The notes: generated by a model from the sequence alone, not told the origin. DNA of 58,960 bases from Herbaspirillum chlorophenolicum (GCF_001189955.1 NZ_LFLT01000030.1:1-58960), one strand, 5' to 3'. Counted from the stretch's first letter, positions 1-9,673 are shown. Program-made: numbers and translations.

Positions 1-7
1 ATGGATT

Positions 8-1513
8 TCAGTCCAGCATCCATCCCCGGGAGCATCCGACCGCCTTATGCCAGCGCATCAGGAGTTCATCGCGCAAATCGGCCGCCATTCCCGGTTCAAA
101 CAAGCGATCGACTTGCCACATGGCAGAAATTTCCTCCTGGGAATGCCAGAATCCGGTGGCCAGCCCAGCCAGGTAGGCCGCGCCCAGCGCAGTCGTTTCC
201 GTGACCTGCGGACGGACTACCGGCACACCCAGCATGTCAGCCTGGAATTGCATCAGCAAGTCATTGCGTGCAGCGCCGCCGTCTACTCGCAGTTCCTTGA
301 GCGGAATAGCCGCATCCTTCTGCATTGCTTCCAATACATCTGCAGTCTGGTAGGCGATGCTTTCCAGTGCGGCGCGCGCGAGATGCGCCTTGGTCGAGCC
401 GCGCGTGAGTCCGCTGATGCTGCCGCGTGCGTAAGGATCCCAATACGGCGTGCCGAGTCCGGTAAATGCCGGCACGAAATACACGCCGCCGTTGTCCGGC
501 GCCTGTGCTGCCAACGCCTCGATATCGGACGATTTCGTGATCACGCCCAAGCCATCGCGCAGCCACTGCACTACCGCACCCGCGACAAAGATACTGCCCT
601 CAAGCATGTACGAGGTCTGGGGCGCGGCGCCATCTTCTGCCGCCAGCGTCCAGCCTATTGTCGTGAGCAACTTGTTCTTCGACACGGCGGCTTGCGCGCC
701 GGTCTGCATCAGCATGAAACAACCAGTGCCGTAGGTATTCTTGACCATGCCTTCACGCAGGCAAGCCTGCCCGAAAGTGGCGGCCTGCTGGTCGCCGGCG
801 ATGCCGGCAATGAGAAGGGGACTTCCAAACCATTCGGCTTTGGTCTGCGCGGCAACACCGCTGCTGGCCACCACACGTGGCAACATGGAGCGGGGTACTT
901 CCAGCACTGCCATGAGTTCGTCGTCCCATTCGCAGCGATGGATATCGAACAGCAGGCTGCGTGAGGCATTGCTGCTGTCGGTGACATGTTCCCCGCTGAG
1001 CTTGTAGACCAGCCAGGAATCGACAGTGCCAAAAGCCAGTTCGCCGCGCTCGGCGCGCGCGCGGGCATCCGGCACGTTTTCGAGGATCCAGTTCAGCTTG
1101 GTGCCGGCGAAATAGGCGTCCAGCACCAGGCCGGTCTTGCGGGCGAACAGCTCTTCCTTGCCTTCGCCACGCAGTCGGTCGCACAGGCCGGCAGTGCGGC
1201 GGTCCTGCCACACGATGGCGGGGCAGACCGGTTCGCCGCTCTTCCGATCCCACACCACAGTAGTTTCGCGCTGGTTGGTGATGCCGATGGCGACGATGTC
1301 ATCGGCTTTCACGTGGTTGTTCTTGAGCACGGCCTGGGCGACTTCGAGCTGGGAGCGCCAGATGTCGTTGGCATCGTGCTCTACCCATCCGGATTGCGGG
1401 TAATGTTGCGCAAACTCTTTCTGCTCAATGGCCGCGATGCGGCCCTGGCGGTCAAACAGAATGGCGCGTGAACTGGTGGTGCCCTGGTCGAGTGCGAGCA
1501 GGTAACGGCTCAT
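8..1513 (-). CDS. glpK: glycerol kinase
   Basis: Cytoplasmic FGGY-family kinase of 501 residues that converts glycerol and ATP to glycerol 3-phosphate. The N-terminal phosphate-binding motif DQGTTSSR is at residues 9-16, and the C-terminal ATPase signature [12 protein letters not shown] is present. Length is normal for the family. An in-frame extension reaches 1624, but the ATG at 1513 gives the canonical [13 protein letters not shown] start. It lies 50 bases after a lactonase gene on the same strand, so the two may be cotranscribed. No glpF or glpD is in view, so it sits apart from a classical glp operon. Confidence 0.96.
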   Translation of the reverse strand: MSRYLLALDQGTTSSRAILFDRQGRIAAIEQKEFAQHYPQSGWVEHDANDIWRSQLEVAQAVLKNNHVKADDIVAIGITNQRETTVVWDRKSGEPVCPAIVWQDRRTAGLCDRLRGEGKEELFARKTGLVLDAYFAGTKLNWILENVPDARARAERGELAFGTVDSWLVYKLSGEHVTDSSNASRSLLFDIHRCEWDDELMAVLEVPRSMLPRVVASSGVAAQTKAEWFGSPLLIAGIAGDQQAATFGQACLREGMVKNTYGTGCFMLMQTGAQAAVSKNKLLTTIGWTLAAEDGAAPQTSYMLEGSIFVAGAVVQWLRDGLGVITKSSDIEALAAQAPDNGGVYFVPAFTGLGTPYWDPYARGSISGLTRGSTKAHLARAALESIAYQTADVLEAMQKDAAIPLKELRVDGGAARNDLLMQFQADMLGVPVVRPQVTETTALGAAYLAGLATGFWHSQEEISAMWQVDRLFEPGMAADLRDELLMRWHKAVGCSRGWMLD

Positions 1514-1563
1514 GGCATAGTCTCCCGATGCTGGTTTTCTTGTAATCCGGTGCGCCGGGAAAA

Positions 1564-2472
1564 TCAGGGCCGGTAGCTGTATTCCAGGCGCCCCGGTATT
1601 TCCACGCGCACCGACAGCACGCATCCCGACAGCGGATATTGCTGCAGTTCGCTGTCACTGCGGCCATTGCGCCCGGTAGTGATGTACAGCGTGCGCAGGT
1701 CGACGCCGCCGAAGGCCACCATGGTCGGGCAGCGCGCCGGCAAGCGGATCTCCTGCAGGATCTCACCCTGCGGCGACAATCGCAGCACGCGTCCACCCTC
1801 GAACATGGCGCACCAGTAGGCGCCTTCGCTATCCACCGCGGCGCCGTCCGGGCGGCCGCCGTAGTCGGGCGAACTCTTGTCGGCGTCGAACTGGCGCAGC
1901 AGACGGCAGTTGTCGGCCGTGCCCGTGGCCAGGTCATAGTCGTAGACGTTGATGCGGTGCGCCGGCGTGTTCGAGTGGTACAGCAGGCGCTGGTCGGGGC
2001 TGAACGCCACACCGTTGGAGGTGGTCACCGGATGGTGGGCATCGCGTAGGCTGTTGCGTTCGAAACAGTACAATGTGCCGGCTTCACGGTCGCGCGGTTC
2101 GTAGATGGTGCCGCACCAGAAACGGCCCGTGGCATCGCAACGGCCATCATTGAAGCGGATGCGGCTGGTGTCGTAAGGCGCCTCCAGCAGCAGCGACAGC
2201 GCACCGGTCTGCGTATCGAGGTGCGACATGCCGGTGCGTAGCGCGACCACCAGGCCGCCCTGGGCATGTTTGACGATGGCGCCGGGCTCCTGCGGCATGG
2301 GCCAGGATTTGTGCTGCCGGCTTTCGATATGCAGGCGATGCACCGCCTTGCCGGGAATGTCGATCCAGTACAGCGCCGCCTCTTCGGCATGCCACAACGG
2401 CGACTCGCCCAGCAGCATCGGTTGGTCAAAGGCAGCCGTGATCTGTTTGGATGGCGAGGATGTGTCGGTCAT
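1564..2472 (-). CDS. SMP-30/gluconolactonase family sugar lactonase
   Basis: About 302 residues, a six-bladed beta-propeller lactonase of the SMP-30/LRE family that hydrolyses sugar-1,4-lactones to aldonic acids with a bound divalent metal. Visible metal-site motifs are GESPLW (Glu23), the [10 protein letters not shown] segment and [10 protein letters not shown]. It sits beside a sugar-acid cluster, so an aldonolactone such as arabino- or fucono-lactone is the likely substrate; this is inference. The start at 2472 gives a family-like N terminus, but no strong ribosome site precedes it, and an ATG at 2502 is possible. A terminator separates it from the upstream SDR gene, so it should have its own promoter. 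Confidence 0.88.
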   Translation of the reverse strand: MTDTSSPSKQITAAFDQPMLLGESPLWHAEEAALYWIDIPGKAVHRLHIESRQHKSWPMPQEPGAIVKHAQGGLVVALRTGMSHLDTQTGALSLLLEAPYDTSRIRFNDGRCDATGRFWCGTIYEPRDREAGTLYCFERNSLRDAHHPVTTSNGVAFSPDQRLLYHSNTPAHRINVYDYDLATGTADNCRLLRQFDADKSSPDYGGRPDGAAVDSEGAYWCAMFEGGRVLRLSPQGEILQEIRLPARCPTMVAFGGVDLRTLYITTGRNGRSDSELQQYPLSGCVLSVRVEIPGRLEYSYRP

Positions 2473-2557
2473 GGGAGGGAAAAAGATGACGGAAAGGCAC
2501 ATTATGCGCCGCAGCCGCCGATTCACAAACCTGTACCGCAAGCTGCGCCAGCAATGA

Positions 2558-2589
2558 AAAACGGCATGTGCTTCAGCACATGCCGTTTT
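2558..2589 (-). terminator. intrinsic terminator of the SDR/FAH transcript
   Basis: A near-perfect 15-bp stem with a two-base loop (arms around ACGGCATGTGCT). On the minus strand it is followed by a run of five T. It lies about 50 bases after the SDR stop codon. The plus-strand side also has a T-rich tail, so it could work in both directions. Confidence 0.85.
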
Positions 2590-2638
2590 CTTTTTGCAGG
2601 CATTCAGGCCGGGCAGGCCCGGCCCTGCGATGTCGCGA

Positions 2639-3403
2639 TCAGTTCGACCAGCCGCCGTCGATCATGTGGATCGAGCCGGTGGTGAAGTTCGACTCGTCGG
2701 ACGCCAGGTACAGCGCCAGTGCGGCAACTTCTTCTGCTTTGCCGATGCGGCCCATCGGCTGGCGGCCGACGAAGGCGGCGCGCACCTCGGCTTCGCTCTT
2801 GCCGGTTTCCTTGGCCTGGGTGGCGATGCGCTGTTCCAGCGACGGCGACTCGATGGTACCCGGGCAGATCGCGTTGCAGCGTACGCCCTGCGCCACGAAA
2901 TCGGCAGCGACCGACTTGGTCAGGCCGACCACCGCCGCCTTGGAGGCGCCGTAGGCGAAGCGGTTGGCCACGCCCTTGACGCTGGAGGCGGCCGAGGCGA
3001 TGTTGACGATCGAGCCGGCCTTCTTGGCCAGCATGCCCGGCAGCACCGCACGGATGGTGTGGAACATTGCCTTGGCATTCAGGTTGAAGGAGAAGTCCCA
3101 CGACTTGTCGTCGCATTCCAGGATGTTGCCGGCGGCCACATAGCCCGCGCAGTTGAACAGCACGTCGATGGTGCCGATGTTGGCCACCAGTTGCTTGATG
3201 GCGGCGTCGTCGGTCACGTCCAGCAAGTGGGTTTCGACGCCGGCGATGCCGGCCAGCGCGTCGAGGTGAGGCTTGCTGATGTCGGTGGCGATCACGCGCG
3301 CACCTTCCTTGGCGAACAATTCGGTCGAGGCGCGGCCGATGCCTTGGGCGGCGGCAGTGATCAGAACGGTCTTGCCGGCGAGGCGTCCAGTGGATGAGGC
3401 CAT
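2639..3403 (-). CDS. SDR-family sugar-acid dehydrogenase (2-keto-3-deoxy-acid 4-dehydrogenase-like)
   Basis: Short-chain dehydrogenase of 254 residues. The cofactor-binding glycine motif is TAAAQGIG (residues 16-23), NCAG is at 84-87, and the catalytic Tyr151 and Lys155 lie in YGASK. It ends with the family's typical C terminus (MIDGGWSN). Members beside FAH and UxaA-type genes oxidise 2-keto-3-deoxy-L-fuconate or 2-keto-3-deoxypentonate at C4, which opens a hydrolytic split to pyruvate plus lactate or glycolate. It follows the FAH gene by 10 bases with a good AAAGGA ribosome site, so the two are cotranscribed. The exact substrate is inferred. Confidence 0.88.
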   Translation of the reverse strand: MASSTGRLAGKTVLITAAAQGIGRASTELFAKEGARVIATDISKPHLDALAGIAGVETHLLDVTDDAAIKQLVANIGTIDVLFNCAGYVAAGNILECDDKSWDFSFNLNAKAMFHTIRAVLPGMLAKKAGSIVNIASAASSVKGVANRFAYGASKAAVVGLTKSVAADFVAQGVRCNAICPGTIESPSLEQRIATQAKETGKSEAEVRAAFVGRQPMGRIGKAEEVAALALYLASDESNFTTGSIHMIDGGWSN

Positions 3404-3413
3404 TTCTATTCCT

Positions 3414-4589
3414 TTAGATGAGTTGTCGTTTTGCCAGATTCTTGAGCAGCGCGGTCAGGCCGAAAGTCCAGGGCGCCGTCTTGTCGCTGAAGTTCACGGT
3501 GTTGACCAGCGCGCCCAGCTTGGGCGTGGCGATCGTCACGATGTCGGCGACCTGGTGGGTGAAGCCCTGGCCCGGACCGAAACGGTCCTGGGTCGGCGCG
3601 AACATGGTGCCCAGGAACAGTACCAGCCCATCCGGGTACTGGTGGTTGGGCCCGATCGCGTGTTCCACCAGTTGCAGCGGATCGCGGCTGATCATCGACA
3701 TCGAGCTGCTGCCCTTGAGCGTAAAGCCTTCCGTACCGTCGACCCGCATTGTAAGTTCGGCGCGGCGCACATCGTCAATTGAAAAGTTTGCGTCGAACAG
3801 ACGAATAAAAGGCCCGACCGAGCAGGAGGCATTGTTGTCCTTGGCCTTGCCCAGCAGCAGGGCGCTGCGGCCCTCGAAGTCGCGCAGGTTGACGTCGTTG
3901 CCCAGCGTCGCGCCGACGACCTTGCCGCGGCTATTGATGGCCAGCACGATCTCGGGTTCGGGGTTGTTCCAGGCCGATTTCTGGTGGATGCCCACCTCAT
4001 CGCCCAGGCCGACCGACGACAGCGGCTGCGCCTTGGTGAAGATCTCGGCGTCCGGGCCGATGCCCACCTCCAGGTATTGCGACCACACGCCTTGTTCCAG
4101 CAGCACGTCTTTCAGTTTGGCCGCTTCCGGCGAACCGGGCACCACGCTGGAGAGGTTGTCGCCGATCACGGCGGTGATGGCCTTGCGCACCGACTCCGCA
4201 CGGCCGGCATCGCCGCGTGCCTGTTCCTCGATCACGCGTTCCAACATGCTGGCCACGAAGGTCACGCCGCTGGCCTTGACCGCTTGCAGGTCGATCGGCG
4301 CCAGCAGCCAGGGCTTGCCGGTGTCGCGCCTGGCCGTGTCGGCGTTGTCCAGCAGTTCTTGCAGCGAAGCCAGGCGTGGCAATCCACTCGCGGCCTGCAC
4401 GGCTGCGGCCGGATCATCCAGTTCCAGTAACTGGCTGGACGTAGCGGCAACCGTGCTCAGGTCATACACGCCATCGGCGTTGACCTTGACCAGCACCGGG
4501 CCGACATTCGGCTGCCAGACACGCCCGATCAGCGTCGCTTGCGCGTGGTCTTCAGGCAAGTGCGCCTGGATGGTGAATGCATGTGCCAT
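3414..4589 (-). CDS. FAH-superfamily 2-keto-3-deoxypentonate dehydratase (XylX-like)
   Basis: 391 residues of the fumarylacetoacetate hydrolase fold. Motifs closely match Caulobacter XylX as I remember it: GVTFVASMLERVIEE, the metal-site segments EVGIGPDAEIF and WNNPEPEIVL, then GNDVNLRDFEGRSALLL. XylX-type enzymes dehydrate 2-keto-3-deoxy-pentonates to alpha-ketoglutarate semialdehyde. The ATG at 4589 has an AGGAGT site seven bases upstream; a longer in-frame reading to 4826 lacks one and does not look like the family. No alpha-ketoglutarate semialdehyde dehydrogenase lies in the window, so that step must be encoded elsewhere. A hydrolase role on a diketo-acid made by the SDR is an alternative. 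Confidence 0.9.
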   Translation of the reverse strand: MAHAFTIQAHLPEDHAQATLIGRVWQPNVGPVLVKVNADGVYDLSTVAATSSQLLELDDPAAAVQAASGLPRLASLQELLDNADTARRDTGKPWLLAPIDLQAVKASGVTFVASMLERVIEEQARGDAGRAESVRKAITAVIGDNLSSVVPGSPEAAKLKDVLLEQGVWSQYLEVGIGPDAEIFTKAQPLSSVGLGDEVGIHQKSAWNNPEPEIVLAINSRGKVVGATLGNDVNLRDFEGRSALLLGKAKDNNASCSVGPFIRLFDANFSIDDVRRAELTMRVDGTEGFTLKGSSSMSMISRDPLQLVEHAIGPNHQYPDGLVLFLGTMFAPTQDRFGPGQGFTHQVADIVTIATPKLGALVNTVNFSDKTAPWTFGLTALLKNLAKRQLI

Positions 4590-4747
4590 ATTCTTGACTC
4601 CTAGGTTGTTGAGGCCGCATGAAGCGGACCAGACTTGGCTTGTTGGCGTAACCGCTGGCAAAGCACCCTCATGCACGAATGCAAGGGGAAGGGCGCTTTG
4701 CCGGCGGCTGCGCATCTGATGGTGGACGACGGACGGCGCAAACAAAA

Positions 4748-4775
4748 CTGCCGTTGGCATCGACGCCAACGGCAG
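4748..4775 (-). terminator. intrinsic terminator after the UxaA-type gene
   Basis: A perfect 11-bp stem (CTGCCGTTGGC and its complement) with a six-base loop. On the minus strand it is followed by TTTTGTTT. It lies 14 bases beyond the dehydratase stop codon and would limit read-through into the FAH-SDR pair, which probably has its own promoter in 4590-4747. Confidence 0.8.
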
Positions 4776-4788
4776 CAGGGGATGCAGC

Positions 4789-6324
4789 TCAGGTGTACAC
4801 GCCGATATGCCAGGGTACGAACTCATCCTGTCCGTATCCGTGCAATTCGCTCTTGGTCTTCTTGCCGGATGCGGTGTCGAGGATCATCTGGAAGAAGCGT
4901 GCGCCGATCTCCTGGGGCGTCGCGGTGCCATCCGCAATTTCGCCGCAGTTGATGTCCATGTCTTCTTCCTGGCGCTGCCACAGCGCCGTGTTGGTCGCCA
5001 GTTTCAGCGACGGCGACGGTGCGCAGCCATAGGCCGAACCGCGGCCGGTGGTGAAGCAGATCATGTTGGCGCCGCCGGCGACCTGGCCGGTGGCCGAGAT
5101 CGGGTCGTAGCCCGGCGTGTCCATGAACACGAAGCCCTTGGCCGTCACGGTCTCGGCGTACTTGTAGACGTCCACCAGGTTGGTGGTGCCGCCCTTGGCA
5201 ACCGCGCCCAGCGATTTTTCCAGAATGGTGGTCAACCCGCCCGCCTTGTTGCCGGCCGAAGGATTGTTGTTCATTTCGGCGTCGTTCTTGCGGCAGTACT
5301 CTTCCCACCAGTCGATGCGTGCCAGCAGCTTCTGGCCCACTTCCGACGACACCGCACGGCGCGTCAGCAAGTGTTCGGCGCCGTAGATTTCCGGCGTTTC
5401 CGACAGGATCGCGGTACCGCCGTTTTGCACCAGCAGGTCGACCGCCACGCCCAGCGCCGGATTGGCGGTGATGCCCGAGTAGCCGTCGGAGCCGCCGCAT
5501 TGCAGGCCCAGCGTGAGGTGCTTGGCCGGTACCGGTTCGCGCTTGATGTCGTTGGCCTTGGGCAGCATCTTCTTGATCTTCTCGATGCCCAGCGCCACCG
5601 TCTTGGCGGTGCCGCCGGTGCTCTGGATCGTGAAGGTGTGGAAGTATTCGCCTTCCTTCAGGTCATGGCTTTCCATCAGGCCGGAGATCTGGTTGGTCTC
5701 GCAGCCCAGGCCCACCACCAGCACGGCGGCGAAGTTGGGGTGCTTGGCGTAGCCGGCCAGGGTGCGGCGCAGGATCTGCAGCGGCTCGCCCAGCGAGTCC
5801 ACCGCGCAGCCCAGGCCGTGGGTCAGCGCCACCACGCCGTCGACGTTGGGGAAATCGGCAAGCGCTTCGGGATGGATGTCGCGGCGGAAATGGTCGGCGA
5901 TCGCGCGTGCGGCCGTGGCCGAGCAGTTCACCGAGGTCAGCACGCCGATGTAGTTGCGCGTGGCCACGCGGCCGTCGGGGCGAACGATGCCCATGAAGGT
6001 CGCCGGCTGTGCGGCGAAGTCGACCGGTTTGACGTCGGCGCCGAAGTGGTGCTCGCGGGAGAATTCAGCCATCGCCAGATTGTGCGTGTGCACGTGCTGG
6101 CCTGGCTCGATGGCTTGGCTGGCGGTGCCGATGATCTGGCCATAGCGCTTGACCGACTCGCCGGCCGCGATAGCGCGGGTCGCCATCTTGTGGCCGGCAG
6201 GGATCAGGCCGACGACCTTGAGGCCGCCTTCCTCTTCCAGCACGGTACCGGAAATGAGCTGCCGGCGCGCAATGACGACATCATCGACCGGATTCAATCG
6301 AATGATGGGAGAAATAGGTTTCAT
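4789..6324 (-). CDS. UxaA-family sugar-acid dehydratase (altronate dehydratase family)
   Basis: 511 residues joining an N-terminal SAF domain (about 1-95) to the large UxaA C-terminal domain. Family motifs are VRPDGRVATRNY, HGLGCAVDS, GLGCETNQ and LQCGGSDGYSGITANPALG, with cysteines expected to hold the metal centre. It dehydrates a sugar acid to its 2-keto-3-deoxy derivative. The name altronate dehydratase is only a family label. From the SDR and XylX-like neighbours, a pentonate or deoxyhexonate such as D-arabinonate or L-fuconate is more likely than altronate; I recall an H. huttiense homologue assayed as D-arabinonate dehydratase. It supplies the substrate for the two enzymes encoded downstream. 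Confidence 0.9.
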   Translation of the reverse strand: MKPISPIIRLNPVDDVVIARRQLISGTVLEEEGGLKVVGLIPAGHKMATRAIAAGESVKRYGQIIGTASQAIEPGQHVHTHNLAMAEFSREHHFGADVKPVDFAAQPATFMGIVRPDGRVATRNYIGVLTSVNCSATAARAIADHFRRDIHPEALADFPNVDGVVALTHGLGCAVDSLGEPLQILRRTLAGYAKHPNFAAVLVVGLGCETNQISGLMESHDLKEGEYFHTFTIQSTGGTAKTVALGIEKIKKMLPKANDIKREPVPAKHLTLGLQCGGSDGYSGITANPALGVAVDLLVQNGGTAILSETPEIYGAEHLLTRRAVSSEVGQKLLARIDWWEEYCRKNDAEMNNNPSAGNKAGGLTTILEKSLGAVAKGGTTNLVDVYKYAETVTAKGFVFMDTPGYDPISATGQVAGGANMICFTTGRGSAYGCAPSPSLKLATNTALWQRQEEDMDINCGEIADGTATPQEIGARFFQMILDTASGKKTKSELHGYGQDEFVPWHIGVYT

Positions 6325-6459
6325 GATGATCTCAGTGAGAGCGTTTCAAACAGTCCGCTGGCAAAAGGCATGCTGGCGGCGACATGCAAGCCGGTTCTGC
6401 AAAGCGCCGCCGCGTGCGGCGTGCCGGTCCGGCTTGCATTCAGGTTGCGACTTCGGGAA

Positions 6460-7266
6460 TTACTTGGCTGCGAATTGCGACAGGTCAGGCATCGGGCTAC
6501 CCACCCATTGCTGGTAGATGCCGGCCAGCTTGCCGTTCTTCAGGTTCGCGCCGATCCAGTCGTTAAGCCATTTTTCCAGCGCCGGCTCGTTCTTGCGGAT
6601 GCCGATGGCGTAAGGGATGTCCTTGATCACGAACTTGGTTTCGATGTTCTTGGACGGGTTTTGCTTGGACACGGCGGACGCCAGCGAGTTGGGTGTGCAG
6701 AAGGCATCTACCTGGCCCGAGACGATGGCTGCAGTCACGGTGGCGTCGTCATCGAAGCGCACGATGGTCGCGCCCTTGGGAGCGATCGGGGTCAGCAGCG
6801 AATCCTGCATGTTGCCGCGGACCACGGCCACGCGCTTGCCGACCAGGTCGTTCAGGCCCTTGATGTTCTCACCCTTGGGGGCGGCCACCACGAACTGCGA
6901 GGCGCCGTACGGTTGCGAGAACGAGACCACCTTCTGGCGTTCCGGTGTGATCGAGAACGATGCAATCACCATATCGGCCTTGCCGGTCATCAGGAACGGG
7001 ATGCGGTTGGGGCCGGTAACCTGCACGATTTCCAGTTCCACACCCAGGTCCTTGGCCAGGGCGCGTGCGGTTTCCACGTCCGAACCCTGCGGCTCCAGCT
7101 TGGCGCTGGTCATGCCGAACGGAGGCGCGCCCAGGTCGATGGCGACCAGCACTTTCTTGCGGGCCTTGATGTCGGCCAGCGCATCGGCGTGTGCGACCTG
7201 TGCAAAGCAGGCGATGCCCAGCACCACGGCAGCGGCTTTTTTGGTGAAGTTCAAAAGGTTTTTCAT
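6460..7266 (-). CDS. periplasmic solute-binding protein of a polar-amino-acid-type ABC transporter
   Basis: 268 residues with a signal peptide ending near AQVAHA (about residue 25) and the family 3 binding-protein fold; KADMVIASFSITPERQK is the usual hinge-region motif. The ATG at 7266 has an AGGAGA ribosome site. It is the fourth gene of a permease-permease-ATPase-binding protein series. The family normally binds amino acids, but the operon otherwise codes for sugar-acid breakdown, so the ligand may be a sugar acid; that is inference. The 135 bases downstream contain a long imperfect inverted repeat (arms near 6383 and 6428), which may protect or attenuate the message before the dehydratase gene. 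Confidence 0.92.
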   Translation of the reverse strand: MKNLLNFTKKAAAVVLGIACFAQVAHADALADIKARKKVLVAIDLGAPPFGMTSAKLEPQGSDVETARALAKDLGVELEIVQVTGPNRIPFLMTGKADMVIASFSITPERQKVVSFSQPYGASQFVVAAPKGENIKGLNDLVGKRVAVVRGNMQDSLLTPIAPKGATIVRFDDDATVTAAIVSGQVDAFCTPNSLASAVSKQNPSKNIETKFVIKDIPYAIGIRKNEPALEKWLNDWIGANLKNGKLAGIYQQWVGSPMPDLSQFAAK

Positions 7267-7345
7267 TGATGTCTCCTGAGATGAAAGGTACTGCTTGGGT
7301 ACGTCGTCTTGATGATGCGACTGGTGCGATCGGGATGCAGCGTGA

Positions 7346-8080
7346 TTACAGATCGCTGGATACGAATTTCTGCAGCTCGGCGGTCTTGGGGTTGGAAAAC
7401 AGCTCATCCGGCGGACCCACTTCCCACACCTTGCCCTGATGCATGAACACCAGCACGTCGGCCAGCTTGCGGGCGAAGGCCATTTCGTGCGTGACCAGCA
7501 CCATGGTCATGCCCTGCTTGGCCAGGTCTTCCATGACCTTGAGCACTTCCGAGGTCAGTTCCGGGTCCAGCGCCGAGGTCACTTCATCGAACAGCATCAG
7601 TTCCGGCGCCATTGCCAGCGAGCGGGCGATCGCCACGCGCTGCTGCTGGCCGCCTGAGAGCTGCTCGGGATAGGCTTCCTTCTTGTTTTCCAGGCCGACC
7701 AGTTGCAGCACGTTCTGCGCGATCTTCTTGGCTTCGTCGGACGACATCTTCTTGATCGTCGTCAGCGCCAGCGTGATGTTGCGCTCCACCGTCAGGTGCG
7801 GGAACAGGTTGTAGCTCTGGAACACGATGCCGACCTGCTTGCGCAGTTCGCGCAGGTTGAGCTTGTCCGGATGGTGGATGTCGTGGCCGCAGACGTTGAT
7901 GTCGCCGGCATCGACCTTCTCCAGGCCGTTGAGGCAGCGCAGCAGGGTGCTCTTGCCCGAGCCGCTACGGCCGATGATGGCCACCATCTGGCCCTTCTGC
8001 ACATCCAGCGAGACGCCGTTCAACACCTTGTTGGTGCCGAAGCTCTTGTGCAGGTCCTTGATCTTAACGATTGCTGACAT
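7346..8080 (-). CDS. ABC transporter ATP-binding protein, polar-amino-acid type
   Basis: 244 residues, the cytoplasmic motor of the transporter. Walker A is GRSGSGKST (37-45), the Q-loop glutamine is in VGIVFQSYNLFPH, the signature LSGGQQQ starts at 141, Walker B is LMLFDEVTSALDP and the H-loop is VTHEMAFA. The start overlaps the end of the second permease gene by 17 bases, which implies translational coupling. The residue after the Walker B glutamate is Val instead of the more common Pro, a tolerated variant. All catalytic motifs are intact. Confidence 0.95.
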   Translation of the reverse strand: MSAIVKIKDLHKSFGTNKVLNGVSLDVQKGQMVAIIGRSGSGKSTLLRCLNGLEKVDAGDINVCGHDIHHPDKLNLRELRKQVGIVFQSYNLFPHLTVERNITLALTTIKKMSSDEAKKIAQNVLQLVGLENKKEAYPEQLSGGQQQRVAIARSLAMAPELMLFDEVTSALDPELTSEVLKVMEDLAKQGMTMVLVTHEMAFARKLADVLVFMHQGKVWEVGPPDELFSNPKTAELQKFVSSDL

Positions 8081-8714
8081 TCAATTTCCTTTCGAAATGC
8101 TTGGAGAGCGCCGACAGCGGATAGCAAAGGCAAAAATAGATCAGCGCCACACAACCGAAAACGGTGAAGGGCTGGAAAGTCGAGTTGTTGATGATCTGGC
8201 CGGCGCGCGCGAGGTCGACGAAACCGATCACCGAGGCCAACGAGGTGTTCTTCACGATTTGCACCATGAAGCCTACGGTCGGCGGGATGGCGATCTTGGT
8301 CGCCTGCGGCAGGATGACCTTGGTCAACTGCTCGAAGCGGTTGAAGCCCAGGCATTCCGACGCTTCCCATTGGGTCTTGGGCACCGCCTGGATGCAGCCG
8401 CGCCAGATTTCGCCGAGGAAGGCCGCGCAGTAGATCGCAAACGAAATGCCGGCTGCCACCAGCGGCGTGAGCTTGAAACCGGCGATCGCCAGGCCGAAGT
8501 AGGCCACGAACAGGATCACCAGCAGCGGAATGCCCTGTACGATCTGGATGTACCAGCTGGCGATGGTGCGCAGTACCTTGTTGGGCGAGACGCGCCACAG
8601 TGCGATCACGATGCCGGCGACGCCACCGAACACGAAGGCCACCAGTGACAGCACCACGGTCCAGACGGCAGCTTGCAGCAGGTATTCAACGTGCAAAAAA
8701 CTGAATGAATTCAC
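8064..8714 (-). CDS. ABC transporter permease, polar-amino-acid type (second subunit)
   Basis: 216-residue inner-membrane permease of the HisM/GltK type. It has several hydrophobic segments and the cytoplasmic EAA-like loop around EASECLGFNRFEQLTKVILPQ that docks on the ATPase. It starts with GTG at 8714, which is supported by an AAGGAG site seven bases upstream. It lies nine bases after the first permease gene and overlaps the ATPase gene, so the transporter is one transcription unit. Confidence 0.93.
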   Translation of the reverse strand: MNSFSFLHVEYLLQAAVWTVVLSLVAFVFGGVAGIVIALWRVSPNKVLRTIASWYIQIVQGIPLLVILFVAYFGLAIAGFKLTPLVAAGISFAIYCAAFLGEIWRGCIQAVPKTQWEASECLGFNRFEQLTKVILPQATKIAIPPTVGFMVQIVKNTSLASVIGFVDLARAGQIINNSTFQPFTVFGCVALIYFCLCYPLSALSKHFERKLNVSNR

Positions 8715-8723
8715 GTTGTCTCC

Positions 8724-9407
8724 TTATAGGCTGGTGCCGAGCTTGCGCTTGCGGACGAACGCGACCTGGCTGATCAGCCAGAATGCCGCACGGAACAGGA
8801 AGGACAGCGCCAGATAGGCCACCGCGATCACCACATACACTTCGAAGCTGCGGAAGGTTTCCGATTGCACCAGGTTGGCGGTGGCAGTCAGTTCTTCGGC
8901 GGAGATCTGCGAGGTGATGGAGGATGCCAGCATCAGCAGGATGAACTGGCTGGTCAGCGACGGGTAGACGCGTTCTACCGCCGGCAGCAGCACCACATGC
9001 CAGTAGACATGCAGCTTGGACATGCCCAGGCATTCGGCCGCCTCGATCTGGCCGGGATGGATCGAGTTGATGCCGGCGCGCATGATCTCGGTGGTGTAGG
9101 CGCCGACGTTGAGCGTGAGCGCGATCACGGCGGCGGTTTCGGCGGTCAGCTTCCAGCCGATGCTGGCCAGGCCGAAGAACACCAGAAATACCTGGACCAG
9201 CAGCGGCGTATTGCGGATGATCTCCACGTAAGCCTTCACCAGGCCATGCAGCAGCGGGTTCTTGCTCCTGTAGGCGATCGCGCACAGCGTGCCGACCACG
9301 AAGCCGAGCACGATGGACAGGGCGGAAAGTTGGATCGTCAGCCAGGCGCCGTACAGCAGGCGCTCCCAGTTGGCGAACACACTCATGAAATCAAATGTGT
9401 AATTCAT
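8724..9407 (-). CDS. ABC transporter permease, polar-amino-acid type (first subunit)
   Basis: 227-residue inner-membrane permease that pairs with the next gene. The EAA-like loop is IEAAECLGMSKLHVYWHVVLLP, following the LLVQVFLVFFGL segment typical of the family. It starts at ATG 9407 with a CGGAGT site. Upstream are a 266-base gap and the GguC-like gene on the same strand. A possible 19-codon leader ORF with a strong ribosome site ends 34 bases before this start. Confidence 0.92.
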   Translation of the reverse strand: MNYTFDFMSVFANWERLLYGAWLTIQLSALSIVLGFVVGTLCAIAYRSKNPLLHGLVKAYVEIIRNTPLLVQVFLVFFGLASIGWKLTAETAAVIALTLNVGAYTTEIMRAGINSIHPGQIEAAECLGMSKLHVYWHVVLLPAVERVYPSLTSQFILLMLASSITSQISAEELTATANLVQSETFRSFEVYVVIAVAYLALSFLFRAAFWLISQVAFVRKRKLGTSL

Positions 9408-9440
9408 TGATACTCCGGTGAAACGGGGCGGGTGGCAGGA

Positions 9441-9500
9441 TTACGTGTGGCGGCGGCAGATGTGCGCCGTTCCTGGCCGGAAGTGATGGGTTGCTGGCAT
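9441..9500 (-). CDS. possible 19-codon leader peptide before the ABC transporter
   Basis: A short ORF, ATG at 9500 to TAA at 9441, preceded by AAGGAG with eight bases of spacing, one of the better ribosome sites in this operon. The predicted peptide MPATHHFRPGTAHICRRHT has four histidines and four arginines. It could be a regulatory leader peptide of the transporter message, or just a chance ORF. No supporting terminator/antiterminator pair is obvious. Confidence 0.3.
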   Translation of the reverse strand: MPATHHFRPGTAHICRRHT

Positions 9501-9673
9501 GAAGTGGTCTCCTTTCTTGTTACCTGAGGTCTGACGCCTGGCGTGCCACCGGTTGCGGAGAAGGATCCGGCTACCGGTGGGCGGGCTCTTGTCGGCCCAT
9601 GTGCCAGGGTGGCTTGTTACTGCTGTACTGCATGCGCCTTGCGGCGATTTTTCACGGACGGTGCTCGCAAGGT

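Noticed and set aside
4807..7269. 820-codon plus-strand open frame
   Set aside because: It runs antisense across two well-identified genes (UxaA-type dehydratase and binding protein) and reads as Gly/Ala/Arg/His-rich shadow coding without family features.
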